A program made the translations under genes and the position numbers. DNA of 64,000 nucleotides from CADCTB01 sp963768975 (GTDB taxonomy: Bacteria > Actinomycetota > Acidimicrobiia > Acidimicrobiales > AC-14), in contig CAVYKB010000009.1 in the NCBI GenBank assembly GCA_963768975.1, positions 1-64,000 on the forward strand, written 5' to 3'. Positions 52,993 to 61,353 of this stretch are shown here, piece by piece (the stretch's first letter is position 1; each line of letters opens with the position of its first letter). The notes under the pieces were generated by a model. That model was not told the origin of the DNA. It saw only the letters and a list, made by a program, of their open reading frames with translations, and did no database searches.

Positions 52993-53976
52993 ATGTTCAC
53001 CCAGACCTCCAAGCTGTTCCTGCCCGTGGCCGGCGTCGCCATGGTTTTGGGCGCCATCTACCACGTCATGACGCGTGACCTTCTGGGCGGGGTGCTGTAC
53101 CTGCTGGTCGGGGCGGCGGCGTTCGTGCTCGGCGTCATGCTGTCGACCATCCGGGAGAACGAGTACGCGCCGGTGGTGGCCGCCGGCGCCCCGCCCCCCA
53201 CGGTCCGGCCGGTGTACGTCCGCCCCAACCCCGGCGGGGGTGGCTGGACCGTGCTCGTCGGCGCTTCCGCCGCCCTCGTCATGCTCGGCCTCATCGAGCA
53301 CCCGCTGTTCACCTGGGCCGGCGTGCTCGTGGCGCTCACCGCCGGCGCCGGCTGGCTGGCCCGGGCCGCCTCGGAGGCCACCGGCCGCCACATCAGCCTC
53401 CTGCCGCTCGGCCTGCCCGTCCTCGGGCTGGCCACCATCGCCAGCGTCATGTTCTTCCTGTCCCGGGTGCTGCTGGCGGTGTCGGAGACGGCCTCGTGGG
53501 TGATCGCCCTGCTGGTCGGCATGGTCATCCTGGGCATCGCCTCCATCGTCGCGGTGCGGCCGAGCATCACCGGTCGCACCATGGCCGCCGTGCTGGCCGT
53601 CGGCACCCTGTTCATGGTGGGCGGGGGCATCGTCGCTGCTGCAGTGGGCGAGCGCCACATCGAGGTGCACTCCGAGGAGCACGGTGGCGAGGGCGCCCAC
53701 ATCCAGTTGGCGGCGGAGAACGTCGCCTTCGGGCGAGACACCATCGAGCTGACCGCCGACACCGAGGTCGAGATCGAGTTCGACAACAACGACCGCGACA
53801 TCCAGCACAACATCACGATCCTCGGCCGGGACCCCACCCGGCCGATCTTCCGGGGCCAGCTGGTGACCGGCGTCGCTACCGTCACCTACACCTTCCACGC
53901 GCCGCCCAAGGGCGAGTACCGCTTCCAGTGCGACATCCACCCCGCCCAGATGAAGGGGACGGTCAAGGTCGTTTAG
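52993..53976 (+). CDS. Membrane protein with C-terminal plastocyanin-like type 1 copper domain
   Basis: A 327-residue protein starting eight bases after the subunit III stop. About seven hydrophobic helices span residues 8-215. The C-terminal ~100 residues form a cupredoxin with His272 (DIQHNITIL), Cys313, His316 and Met320 (FQCDIHPAQM), a full type 1 copper set. It lacks the second Cys of a binuclear CuA site, so it is not a normal subunit II although it takes that place in the operon. It probably passes electrons outside the membrane to or from the single heme of the COX1-like protein. A weak hairpin follows the stop. Confidence 0.85.
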   Translation: MFTQTSKLFLPVAGVAMVLGAIYHVMTRDLLGGVLYLLVGAAAFVLGVMLSTIRENEYAPVVAAGAPPPTVRPVYVRPNPGGGGWTVLVGASAALVMLGLIEHPLFTWAGVLVALTAGAGWLARAASEATGRHISLLPLGLPVLGLATIASVMFFLSRVLLAVSETASWVIALLVGMVILGIASIVAVRPSITGRTMAAVLAVGTLFMVGGGIVAAAVGERHIEVHSEEHGGEGAHIQLAAENVAFGRDTIELTADTEVEIEFDNNDRDIQHNITILGRDPTRPIFRGQLVTGVATVTYTFHAPPKGEYRFQCDIHPAQMKGTVKVV

Positions 53977-53977
53977 T

Positions 53978-53990
53978 CCGCCTTTGGCGG
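53978..53990. terminator. Small hairpin between convergent genes
   Basis: CCGCC-TTT-GGCGG immediately after the cupredoxin gene stop and before the convergent zur stop. Five-pair stem only, so weak evidence. Confidence 0.4.
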
Positions 53991-54020
53991 CTTCGTGCGG
54001 CCGGCGGCTACTCCTGGCGG

Positions 54021-54446
54021 TCAGGCGCAGGCTTTGCAGCGGCCGGTCACCGCGAAATGCCGCGGTTCGAGGGCGAACCCGTAGTCGTCGTTCAGCTGCC
54101 GGCGTAGGTCGGTGAACAGGCTGTCGGGGACCTCGACGACCACACCGCACCCGTCGCACACCAGGTGGTGGTGGGAGTCGCTGGCCAGGTGGTAGACGGC
54201 GGGACCGTGGCCCAGGTGAACGTGGTCCACCACGCCCAGGCGTTCCAGCTCGTCGAGGAAGCGGTAGACGGTGGACTCGTGGACGTCGGGCTGCGCCTCC
54301 TGCACCCGACCGGTGAGGACCTCGGCGGTGACGTGGCCACCGATGCCGAGGAACGTCTCCAGGATGGCCCGCCGGCAGGTGGTGACCCGCCCGCCGCGCG
54401 ACCGCAGGAGGCCGAGGATGGGCTCTGCCTGTTCCCGGACGACCAT
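54021..54446 (-). CDS. zur: Fur-family regulator, probably Zur
   Basis: A 141-residue Fur-family protein: winged helix at VTTCRRAILETFL to HESTVYRFLDELERLGVVDHV, metal-binding DSHHHLVCDGCGVVVEVP and C-terminal RCKACA, giving two CxxC pairs for the structural zinc. It is divergent from znuABC with only 48 bases between starts, the standard arrangement for zinc-responsive repression. The short gap has the palindrome GCTATAGC but no clear AT-rich Zur box. Confidence 0.88.
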   Translation of the reverse strand: MVVREQAEPILGLLRSRGGRVTTCRRAILETFLGIGGHVTAEVLTGRVQEAQPDVHESTVYRFLDELERLGVVDHVHLGHGPAVYHLASDSHHHLVCDGCGVVVEVPDSLFTDLRRQLNDDYGFALEPRHFAVTGRCKACA

Positions 54447-54494
54447 GGGAGAAGTGTAGTACCTGGGCCGCTATAGCGAGCTGCCTGCGATAGC

Positions 54495-55493
54495 GTGCAG
54501 GCCGTGGGAAGACGCCTCATGCCGGCGGTGCTGGCGCTCGCCATGGTGGCCGGCGCCTGCAGCTCGGAGGGCCAGGCCGCCGACGACCCGGACAAGCTGA
54601 ACGTCGTCACCACCGTCTCCCCGATCACCAGCATCGTGTCCAGCGTGGTCGGCGACCGGGCCGAGGTGCGGGGCCTGGTCCCTGAGGGGGTCAACTCCCA
54701 CACCTTCGAACCGCCGCCCAGCGCAGCGCGCACCCTCGCCCGGGCCGACGTGGTCTTCGTCAACGGGCTGCAGCTGGAGGACCCGACTCGCGAGCTGGCC
54801 GCCGGCAATCTCAAGGCCGGCGCCGAGGTGGTGGAACTCGGTGACCGCACCATCCGGCCCGACCAGTACGTGTACGACTTCTCGTTTCCGCGCGACGAAG
54901 GCAAGCCCAATCCGCACCTGTGGACCAACCCGCCCTACGCCAGGGACTACGCCCGGATCGTTCGCGACACCATGGCCGCCCGCGACCCGGCCCACGCCGG
55001 CGAGTACCGGTCGAACTATGACCGGTTCGCGGCCAAGGCCGACGAGTTCGACCGGGCGCTCCGGGTCGCGACAGCCACCGTTCCCCGCCGCGAGCTGCTG
55101 ACCTACCACGACGCCTACGCCTACTTCGCCCAGGAGTACGGGTGGCGGGTCATCGGCGCCATCCAGGTGGCCGACTTCGAGGAGCCCACGCCCCGGGAGG
55201 TCGCCGGCCTGATCCAGCAGGTCCGCCAGCTCGGCGTACGCGCCATCTTCGGCTCCGAGGTCTTCCCCAGCCCCGTCCTGGCCCGGATCGGATCCGAGGC
55301 CGGCGTCCGCTACGTAGACGAGCTGCGTGACGACGACCTGCCCGGCGAACCAGGCGACCCCGACCATTCGTGGCTCGGCCTGATGAAGTTCGACTTCGTG
55401 ACCATGGTGGAGGCGCTGGGCGGCAATGCGTCAGCCCTCAAGGCGGTCGACGTCGCCGGTTTGGCCCCCGACAAGGCGCACTACCCCCAGTGA
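54495..55493 (+). CDS. znuA: Zinc ABC transporter substrate-binding lipoprotein ZnuA
   Basis: A 332-residue cluster 9 (ZnuA/AdcA/MntA) protein. GTG start, signal peptide with lipobox VAGAC. Metal ligands expected at NSHTFEPPPS (first His), KPNPHLWTNP (second His), LTYHDAYAYF (third His) and a C-terminal acid or Glu near IFGSEVFPSP. The His-rich loop of many ZnuA is missing. Zinc is favoured over manganese because of the adjacent zur. Stop overlaps the next start. Confidence 0.9.
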   Translation: MQAVGRRLMPAVLALAMVAGACSSEGQAADDPDKLNVVTTVSPITSIVSSVVGDRAEVRGLVPEGVNSHTFEPPPSAARTLARADVVFVNGLQLEDPTRELAAGNLKAGAEVVELGDRTIRPDQYVYDFSFPRDEGKPNPHLWTNPPYARDYARIVRDTMAARDPAHAGEYRSNYDRFAAKADEFDRALRVATATVPRRELLTYHDAYAYFAQEYGWRVIGAIQVADFEEPTPREVAGLIQQVRQLGVRAIFGSEVFPSPVLARIGSEAGVRYVDELRDDDLPGEPGDPDHSWLGLMKFDFVTMVEALGGNASALKAVDVAGLAPDKAHYPQ

Positions 55494-56257
55494 TGCCGGT
55501 CGTCAGGCTCGAACGCGTGACATGCGCGTACGACGGGGCACCCGTCCTGCGCGACGCCGGCCTCGAGATCGAAGAGAGCGACTTCCTCGGGGTGGTCGGC
55601 CCGTCGGGCTCGGGCAAGACCACGCTGCTGCGGGCCGTGCTCGGCACCGTGGAGCCACTGGCCGGCACAGTGTGGCGCCGGCCTGGCCTGCGGGTCGGCT
55701 ACGTGCCGCAGGTGGAGACGGTGAACTGGAGCTTCCCGGTCACGGTGTCCGAGGCCGTGCTCATGTCCCGCACCAGTGGCCGGCGCCTGCCCTGGCCGTC
55801 AGCGGCCGAGAAGGCCGAGGTCGCCGGCGTGCTGGACCGGCTCGGCATCGGCGGCCTGGGCCGCCGCCACATCCGGGAGCTGTCGGGTGGCCAACAGCAG
55901 CGGGTTTTCCTGGCCCGGGCCCTCCTGCGCCGGCCCCAGCTGCTCCTGCTGGACGAGCCGACCTCGGGCGTCGACGTGCGCACCCGCCACGACATCCTCC
56001 ACCTCCTCGCCGACCTCAACGCCGGCGGCCTGGCCATCGTGCTCACCACCCACGACCTCAACGGGATGGCCGCCCACCTGCCCCAGCTGGTGTGCCTGAA
56101 CACCGAGATCACCGGCCGGGGCACCCCCTGGGAGGTCCTGACGCCGGCGGTCCTGGAGCGCACCTTCGGCGCTCCGATGGAGGTCCTGGAGCACGCCGGC
56201 ATGCCCGTCGTCGTGGATGGGGTGAGCCACCTCGTCAGGCGGGGCGCATCGTTGTGA
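55493..56257 (+). CDS. znuC: Zinc ABC transporter ATP-binding protein ZnuC
   Basis: A 254-residue ATPase with Walker A GPSGSGKTT, signature LSGGQQQR, Walker B LLLLDEPTSGVD and switch THDLNGM. The helical region has VPQVETVNWSFPVTVSEAV, typical of the metal-type subfamily. Start ATG overlaps the znuA stop (TGATG) and its stop overlaps the znuB GTG. Confidence 0.93.
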   Translation: MPVVRLERVTCAYDGAPVLRDAGLEIEESDFLGVVGPSGSGKTTLLRAVLGTVEPLAGTVWRRPGLRVGYVPQVETVNWSFPVTVSEAVLMSRTSGRRLPWPSAAEKAEVAGVLDRLGIGGLGRRHIRELSGGQQQRVFLARALLRRPQLLLLDEPTSGVDVRTRHDILHLLADLNAGGLAIVLTTHDLNGMAAHLPQLVCLNTEITGRGTPWEVLTPAVLERTFGAPMEVLEHAGMPVVVDGVSHLVRRGASL

Positions 56258-57153
56258 GTTGGCTGACCGAGCCCCTCGAGTTCGCCTTCTTCCGCCACGG
56301 GCTGATCGTCGCCACCCTCGCCGGCGCCCTCTGCGGCCTGATCGGCGTCTACGTGACCCTCCGGGGCATGAGCTACATCGGCCACGGCCTGTCCCACGCC
56401 ATCTTCGGCGGCGCCGCCGCCTCGGCCCTCGTCGGGTTCAACTTCTACCTGGGCGCCGGCCTGTGGGGCATGGCGTCGGCCCTGGCCATCGGCCGGGTCA
56501 CCCGCCGGCGCATCATCGGCTCCGACGCCGCCATCGGGGTGATCACCACCGCCTCCTTTGCCTTCGGCATCGCCCTGCTCGGCCTCTACGGCCAGGTCCG
56601 CAAGAGCGTCGACGCCGCCATCTTCGGTAGCGTGCTGGGGGTCAGCTCGGCCGACGTCTGGGTCGTCGCCGGCGTGACGCTGGCGGCCGTCGCCGTCGTC
56701 CTCGCCTTCTACCGCAAGCTGCTCTTCACCACCTTCGACCCCGAGGTGGCCGACGTCTCCGGCGTGAACACCGCCCGCATGGACGCCCTGCTCATGCTGC
56801 TGCTCTCGGTGTCGATCCTGGCCACCATGAAGGTGCTCGGCGTCGTCCTCATCGCCGCCATCCTCGTCATCCCTGCGGTCGTGGCCCGCATGCTGACCAC
56901 CAGCTTCGCCCGCATGCTGTGGCTCTCGACCCTCATCGGCTCGGTGTGCGGCTTCACCGGCATGGTCCTCAGCTACCACCTCGACGTGTCCTCGGGCGCC
57001 ACCATCGTGCTGGTGGGCGCCGCCCTGTTCGCCGCCGTGTTCGTGGCCACCGGCCGGAAGGGCCGCCGGAGGGCCGCCGGGCTGGGGGGAGCCGAGGGAA
57101 GGGGGCCTCGCATGCGGGATCGTTGGGTCGTCGCCAGTCCGCAGTCCTCCTGA
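56254..57153 (+). CDS. znuB: Zinc ABC transporter permease ZnuB
   Basis: A 299-residue membrane protein of the ABC-3 metal permease family with eight or nine helices; family blocks include LRGMSYIGHGLSHAIFGGAA and MKVLGVVLIAAILVIPAVVARM. GTG start overlapping the znuC stop. The tail after about residue 265 is Arg/Gly-rich and unlike family members, perhaps an unstructured extension. Confidence 0.92.
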   Translation: MSWLTEPLEFAFFRHGLIVATLAGALCGLIGVYVTLRGMSYIGHGLSHAIFGGAAASALVGFNFYLGAGLWGMASALAIGRVTRRRIIGSDAAIGVITTASFAFGIALLGLYGQVRKSVDAAIFGSVLGVSSADVWVVAGVTLAAVAVVLAFYRKLLFTTFDPEVADVSGVNTARMDALLMLLLSVSILATMKVLGVVLIAAILVIPAVVARMLTTSFARMLWLSTLIGSVCGFTGMVLSYHLDVSSGATIVLVGAALFAAVFVATGRKGRRRAAGLGGAEGRGPRMRDRWVVASPQSS

Positions 57154-57274
57154 CCGGGAACCGGCTCGTCCGGCGCCGGCCGGAGGGTGAGCGGGTCGCG
57201 GCCGGCGTGGGATGAGCGGCCTCGCGGGCGCCGATTGGACGCGCCTCGCCGCACCGGACAGTGTAGGAAGTGCC

Positions 57275-58279
57275 GTGCGACGCAACCGCCGTTTGGCCGC
57301 CCTCAGCGCCAGCCTCTTCGTCTTCCTCGCCGCCTGCGCTGGAAACGCGCCCCAGGACACCCTGGACCCAAAGGGCCCGGTGGCCCGCCAGATCGACGAA
57401 CTCATCGATCCGGTCTTCATCGTGGCCGGCGTGGTCTTCCTGCTCGTCCAGGGGCTCGTCATCGTCGCCGTCCTCAAGTTCCGGGCCAAACCCGACTCGC
57501 CTGAGCCCCAGCAGGTCCACGGCAACACCCGCCTGGAGGTGGGCTGGACCCTCATCCCGGCCGTGATCCTGCTGGCGGTGGCCGTGCCCACCATCGCCAC
57601 CATCTTCGACCTGGCGAAGGAGCCTGAGAACCCGGTCCGGGTCACCGTCATCGGCCACCAGTTCTGGTGGGAGTACCGCTACGACGATCTCGGCGTGGTC
57701 ACCGCCAACGAACTGCGCATGCCCGTGGGTCGCCCCGTGGAGCTCACCCTCAACAGCAACGACGTGATCCACAGCTACTGGATCGCGCCGCTGGCCGGCA
57801 AGACCGACGTGGTCCCCGGCCGGAACAACCGGATGTCGTTCTCCGCCGACGAGCCCGGCGAGTACATCGGCCAGTGCACCGAGTTCTGCGGTGACTCCCA
57901 CGCCAACATGCGGGCCATTGCCATCGCCATGCTGCCCGCCGACTTCGACGCCTGGGTCGCCAGCCAGCGGGCCCCCTCGGTCAAGTCCTCGGCCGGCACC
58001 GCCGGCGAGGCAGGCGCCCTGCTGTTCGCCCAGAAGGGCTGCGGCGGCTGCCACACCGTCGAGGGGGTCTCCGAGGGCACTATCGGCCCGAACCTGAGCC
58101 ACTTCGCCTCCCGCACCACCTTCGCCGGGAGCATCTTCGACAACAACGACGCCAACCTGCGGCGTTGGCTGCGCGATCCTCTGAAGGAGAAGCCGGGGAA
58201 CAAGATGATCATCCCCGGCGCCCCCTTGACCCCCGACGAGATCACAGAGCTCATCGTCTACCTGAACACCCTGCGATGA
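57275..58279 (+). CDS. ctaC: Cytochrome c oxidase subunit II with fused cytochrome c (caa3 type)
   Basis: A 334-residue protein. I chose GTG 57275, preceded by TAGGAAG, because it yields a lipoprotein signal with Cys21 in FLAACAG; ATG 57212 would add 21 residues. Two membrane helices (VFIVAGVVFLLVQGLVIVAVL and TLIPAVILLAVAVPTIATI) precede the CuA domain with VIHSYW and IGQCTEFCGDSHANM, a complete CuA set. A cytochrome c domain follows with CGGCH and MIIPGAPLTPDE carrying the axial Met. It accepts electrons from cytochrome c or another donor and passes them to subunit I. Confidence 0.93.
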   Translation: MRRNRRLAALSASLFVFLAACAGNAPQDTLDPKGPVARQIDELIDPVFIVAGVVFLLVQGLVIVAVLKFRAKPDSPEPQQVHGNTRLEVGWTLIPAVILLAVAVPTIATIFDLAKEPENPVRVTVIGHQFWWEYRYDDLGVVTANELRMPVGRPVELTLNSNDVIHSYWIAPLAGKTDVVPGRNNRMSFSADEPGEYIGQCTEFCGDSHANMRAIAIAMLPADFDAWVASQRAPSVKSSAGTAGEAGALLFAQKGCGGCHTVEGVSEGTIGPNLSHFASRTTFAGSIFDNNDANLRRWLRDPLKEKPGNKMIIPGAPLTPDEITELIVYLNTLR

Positions 58280-58308
58280 CGCCAGAGCTGTATTTGGAGG
58301 GCCACTAG

Positions 58309-60372
58309 ATGGCAATCGTCACCCCGGAGCGGCCCGGCGCCCTGGCCCTCCAGCCACCCCTGAACGCCCCGGCCCGCTTCCTCCGCCGGCCCACGGGCTA
58401 CACCAAGGGCGCCTGGGGATGGATGACCACCGTCGATCACAAGAAGATCGGCATCATGTACTCGCTGACCGCGTTCTTCTTCTTCCTGGTCGGCGGGCTC
58501 GAGGCGCTGCTCCTGCGGATCCAGCTGGGCGCCCCCGACCAGACGTTCCTGCGGGCCGACACCTACAACCAGGTGTTCACGATGCACGGGACCACGATGA
58601 TCTTCCTGGTCATCATGCCGCTGTCCGCCGGCCTGGCGAACTACCTGCTGCCGATCATGATCGGCGCCCGCGACGTGGCCTTCCCCCGCATCAACGCCTT
58701 CGGGTTCTGGGTGTTCCTCGTCGGCGGGCTGTTCATGTACTCCAGCTTCTTCCTGGGCGGGGCGCCCAACGGCGGCTGGTTCGGCTACGTGCCCCTCACC
58801 CGGAACATGCCCGGCCACAACGTCGACTACTGGGTGTTCGGCCTCCAGATCCTCGGCATCGCGTCGCTGACCGGCGCGGTCAACCTGATCGTCACGGTCG
58901 TCAACATGCGGGCGCCGGGCATGAGCCTCATGCGCATGCCCATCTTCGTGTGGATGAGCCTGGTCGCCCAGTTCCTCCTGCTCTTCGCCATCCCGGTCAT
59001 CACCGTGGCCCTGTTCCTGCTCAGCTTCGACCGGCTGTTCTCCACGAACTTCTTCAACGTGGCTGCGGGATCCGACCCCTTGCTGTGGCAACACCTCTTC
59101 TGGCTGTTCGGCCATCCGGAGGTGTACATCCTCATCCTCCCGGCCATGGGGATCGTGTCGGAGATCCTGCCGGTGTTCTCCCGAAAGCCGCTCTTCGGTT
59201 ACCAGGTCATGGTGTTCTCGGGCATCGCCATCGGCTTCATGGGCTGGGGGGTGTGGGCCCACCACATGTTCGCCACCGGTCTCGGCCCCGTGGCCGTCTC
59301 CGCTTTCAGCGCATCGACGATGTTCATCGCGGTACCCACAGGCGTGAAGATCTTCAACTGGATAAGCACCCTGTGGAAGGGCAAGTTGACCTTCCCGACA
59401 CCGATGCTCTTCGCCATCGGGTTTGTCGCCATGTTCACCATCGGCGGCCTGTCGGGCGTGACCCACGGCGTCGTCCCCGCCGACACCCAGCAGACCGACA
59501 CCTACTACATCGTGGCCCACTTCCACTACGTGCTCTTCGGCGGGAGCATGTTCGGCCTCTTCGCCGGCGCCTACTACTGGTACCCCAAGTTCGCGGGGCG
59601 GATGCTGAGCGAAGGGCTGGGCAAGCTGCACTTCTGGCTCATGTTCCTCGGCTTCAACCTGACCTTCGGCCCCTTCCACATCCTGGGCCTCCAGGGCATG
59701 CCCCGGCGGGTCTACACCTACCCCGAGGGCCGGGGCTGGGACGTGTGGAACCTGGTCTCCACCATTGGATCGTTCATCATCGCCATCTCCATCGCCGTGT
59801 TCATCCTCAACATGTGGAAGAACCGCAAGCCCCAGGAGGTGGGCGACGACCCCTGGGACGCCCGCACGCTGGAGTGGACGATCCCGTCGCCGCCGCCCGA
59901 GTACAACTTCAAGGACATCCCGCTGGTCACCAGCCGCGACGAGCTCTGGCACCGGAAGTACACCGAGGACGAGCACGGCCGCAGCGTGCGGCGTGAGGTC
60001 GTCCTGGGCCAGCCCACGATGGAGGGCACCGAGGTCGAGCCCAGCGGGGCAGAGGGCAACGAGGCTCCCGACCACGCCGAAGGCGCCGAGGCCCACGCCG
60101 GCGAGCACGACGAGCACGGTGAGGGGCACGAGGAGCACGAGGAGCACATCCACATGCCCTCGCCGTCGTACTGGCCGCTGGTGTGCGCCCTGGGCCTGCC
60201 GATCGTCTCCTACGGGATGATCTACAAGGCGTGGGCCGTCGCCATCGCCGGTGGCCTGTGGATCTTCGGCAGCCTCTACGCCTGGGCCCTCGAGCCGGCT
60301 ACCGCCCCCGAGGACACGCCGGTCCACGGTCCCGACACCTCGGGCGAGGACCTGGAGGCGGTGCCCGTATGA
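58309..60372 (+). CDS. ctaD: Cytochrome c oxidase subunit I with His/Glu-rich C-terminal extension
   Basis: A 687-residue A-type oxidase catalytic subunit. Low-spin heme ligands His93 (TMHG) and His406; high-spin heme ligand His404 in AHFHYV; CuB ligands His269 (GHPEVY, with the cross-linked Tyr) and His318-His319 (WAHHMF). YPEGRGWDVWN lies near the end of the core. After residue ~590 a His/Glu-rich linker (AHAGEHDEHGEGHEEHEEH) leads to two further helices (YWPLVCALGLPIVSYGMI, VAIAGGLWIFGSLYAWAL), an extension beyond the ordinary 12 helices. GAGGGCC precedes the ATG. Confidence 0.95.
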   Translation: MAIVTPERPGALALQPPLNAPARFLRRPTGYTKGAWGWMTTVDHKKIGIMYSLTAFFFFLVGGLEALLLRIQLGAPDQTFLRADTYNQVFTMHGTTMIFLVIMPLSAGLANYLLPIMIGARDVAFPRINAFGFWVFLVGGLFMYSSFFLGGAPNGGWFGYVPLTRNMPGHNVDYWVFGLQILGIASLTGAVNLIVTVVNMRAPGMSLMRMPIFVWMSLVAQFLLLFAIPVITVALFLLSFDRLFSTNFFNVAAGSDPLLWQHLFWLFGHPEVYILILPAMGIVSEILPVFSRKPLFGYQVMVFSGIAIGFMGWGVWAHHMFATGLGPVAVSAFSASTMFIAVPTGVKIFNWISTLWKGKLTFPTPMLFAIGFVAMFTIGGLSGVTHGVVPADTQQTDTYYIVAHFHYVLFGGSMFGLFAGAYYWYPKFAGRMLSEGLGKLHFWLMFLGFNLTFGPFHILGLQGMPRRVYTYPEGRGWDVWNLVSTIGSFIIAISIAVFILNMWKNRKPQEVGDDPWDARTLEWTIPSPPPEYNFKDIPLVTSRDELWHRKYTEDEHGRSVRREVVLGQPTMEGTEVEPSGAEGNEAPDHAEGAEAHAGEHDEHGEGHEEHEEHIHMPSPSYWPLVCALGLPIVSYGMIYKAWAVAIAGGLWIFGSLYAWALEPATAPEDTPVHGPDTSGEDLEAVPV

Positions 60373-60995
60373 CCGGCACCACGGTCACCGCGTCGTCCGG
60401 CTCCCACGTCGAGATCGACCCCGGGCATCCGCCGACCTCCACCGGGCTCAGCAACGAGAAGGTGGCGATGTGGGCCTTCCTGGGCTCCGAATGCCTCCTC
60501 TTCGGCGCCCTGATCTCCACCTACCTGCTGTTCAAGGGCCAGAGCATCGCCGGCACCATCGGCCCCGAGGATGTCTTCGACATCCCCTACACCTCCGTCA
60601 GCTCGTTCGTCCTGCTGATGAGCTCGCTGACGATGGTGCTGGCCCTCGCCGCCATCCAGCGGGGCGACCACCGCCTCACCCGCATCTGGCTGCTGACCAC
60701 CGCCCTGCTGGGCGCCAGCTTCGTGGCCGGCCAGGCGTATGAGTTCACCGTGTTCGTCCGGGAGGGGATGAACCTCCGGGTCAACCTGTTCAGCTCCAGC
60801 TTCTTCGTGCTCACCGGCTTCCACGGCGCCCACGTCACCATCGGCGTGCTCATGCTGCTCTCGCTCTACAGCCTTTCCATGCGGGGCAAGCTGCCGGCGT
60901 CGAAGGCGGAGACGGTGGAGCTGGTCGGGCTCTACTGGCACTTCGTCGACGTGGTCTGGATCGTGATCTTCACCCTGATCTACTTGATCCCATGA
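60369..60995 (+). CDS. ctaE: Cytochrome c oxidase subunit III
   Basis: A 208-residue five-helix subunit III: VAMWAFLGSECLLFGALIST, FVLLMSSLTMVLALAAI, LLTTALLGASFVAGQAYEF, FFVLTGFHGAHVTIGVLML and GLYWHFVDVVWIVIFTLIYL. The GFHxxHV and YWHFVDVVW blocks are diagnostic. ATG overlaps the subunit I stop by four bases, and its stop overlaps the next start. Confidence 0.94.
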   Translation: MTGTTVTASSGSHVEIDPGHPPTSTGLSNEKVAMWAFLGSECLLFGALISTYLLFKGQSIAGTIGPEDVFDIPYTSVSSFVLLMSSLTMVLALAAIQRGDHRLTRIWLLTTALLGASFVAGQAYEFTVFVREGMNLRVNLFSSSFFVLTGFHGAHVTIGVLMLLSLYSLSMRGKLPASKAETVELVGLYWHFVDVVWIVIFTLIYLIP

Positions 60996-61345
60996 GCGCC
61001 ACCCCCACCAAAGACGAGGCCACCGGCCCGGTCGTCGAGGCTCCCCACGAGGAGGGCGGTACCCACCACGACCACCCCGGCGAGGGCAAGTACATCAAGA
61101 TCGCCCTCATCCTGGCCGCCATCACTGCGGTGGAGGTGGTGTTCTCCTACTGGGAGGCCGTCGAGGGCATCCTGGCGCCGAGCCTGATCGCCATGTCGGT
61201 GGTCAAGTTCGTGATCGTGGTCGGCTACTTCATGCACCTGAAGTTCGACAGCCGCCTTTTCCGCCGGCTGTTCGTGGCCGGCATCGTCCTCGCCATTTTC
61301 TGCTTCACCGCGATGCTGACCACGTTCCACGTCTGGACGAGGTAG
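60992..61345 (+). CDS. ctaF: Cytochrome c oxidase subunit IV, prokaryotic type
   Basis: A 117-residue protein with a His/Glu-rich N-terminus and three helices (IKIALILAAITAVEVVFSYW, LIAMSVVKFVIVVGYFMHL, LFVAGIVLAIFCFTAMLT). VKFVIVVGYFMHLKFD is the family hallmark of the COX4_pro/CyoD-like small subunit. Four-base overlap with subunit III shows translational coupling. Confidence 0.9.
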   Translation: MSATPTKDEATGPVVEAPHEEGGTHHDHPGEGKYIKIALILAAITAVEVVFSYWEAVEGILAPSLIAMSVVKFVIVVGYFMHLKFDSRLFRRLFVAGIVLAIFCFTAMLTTFHVWTR

Positions 61346-61353
61346 GGGCTCCC

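Noticed and set aside
58258..60327. Minus-strand 689-residue open frame rich in His/Asp/Glu
   Set aside because: Exactly antisense to cytochrome oxidase subunit I; its composition follows from the complementary codons.
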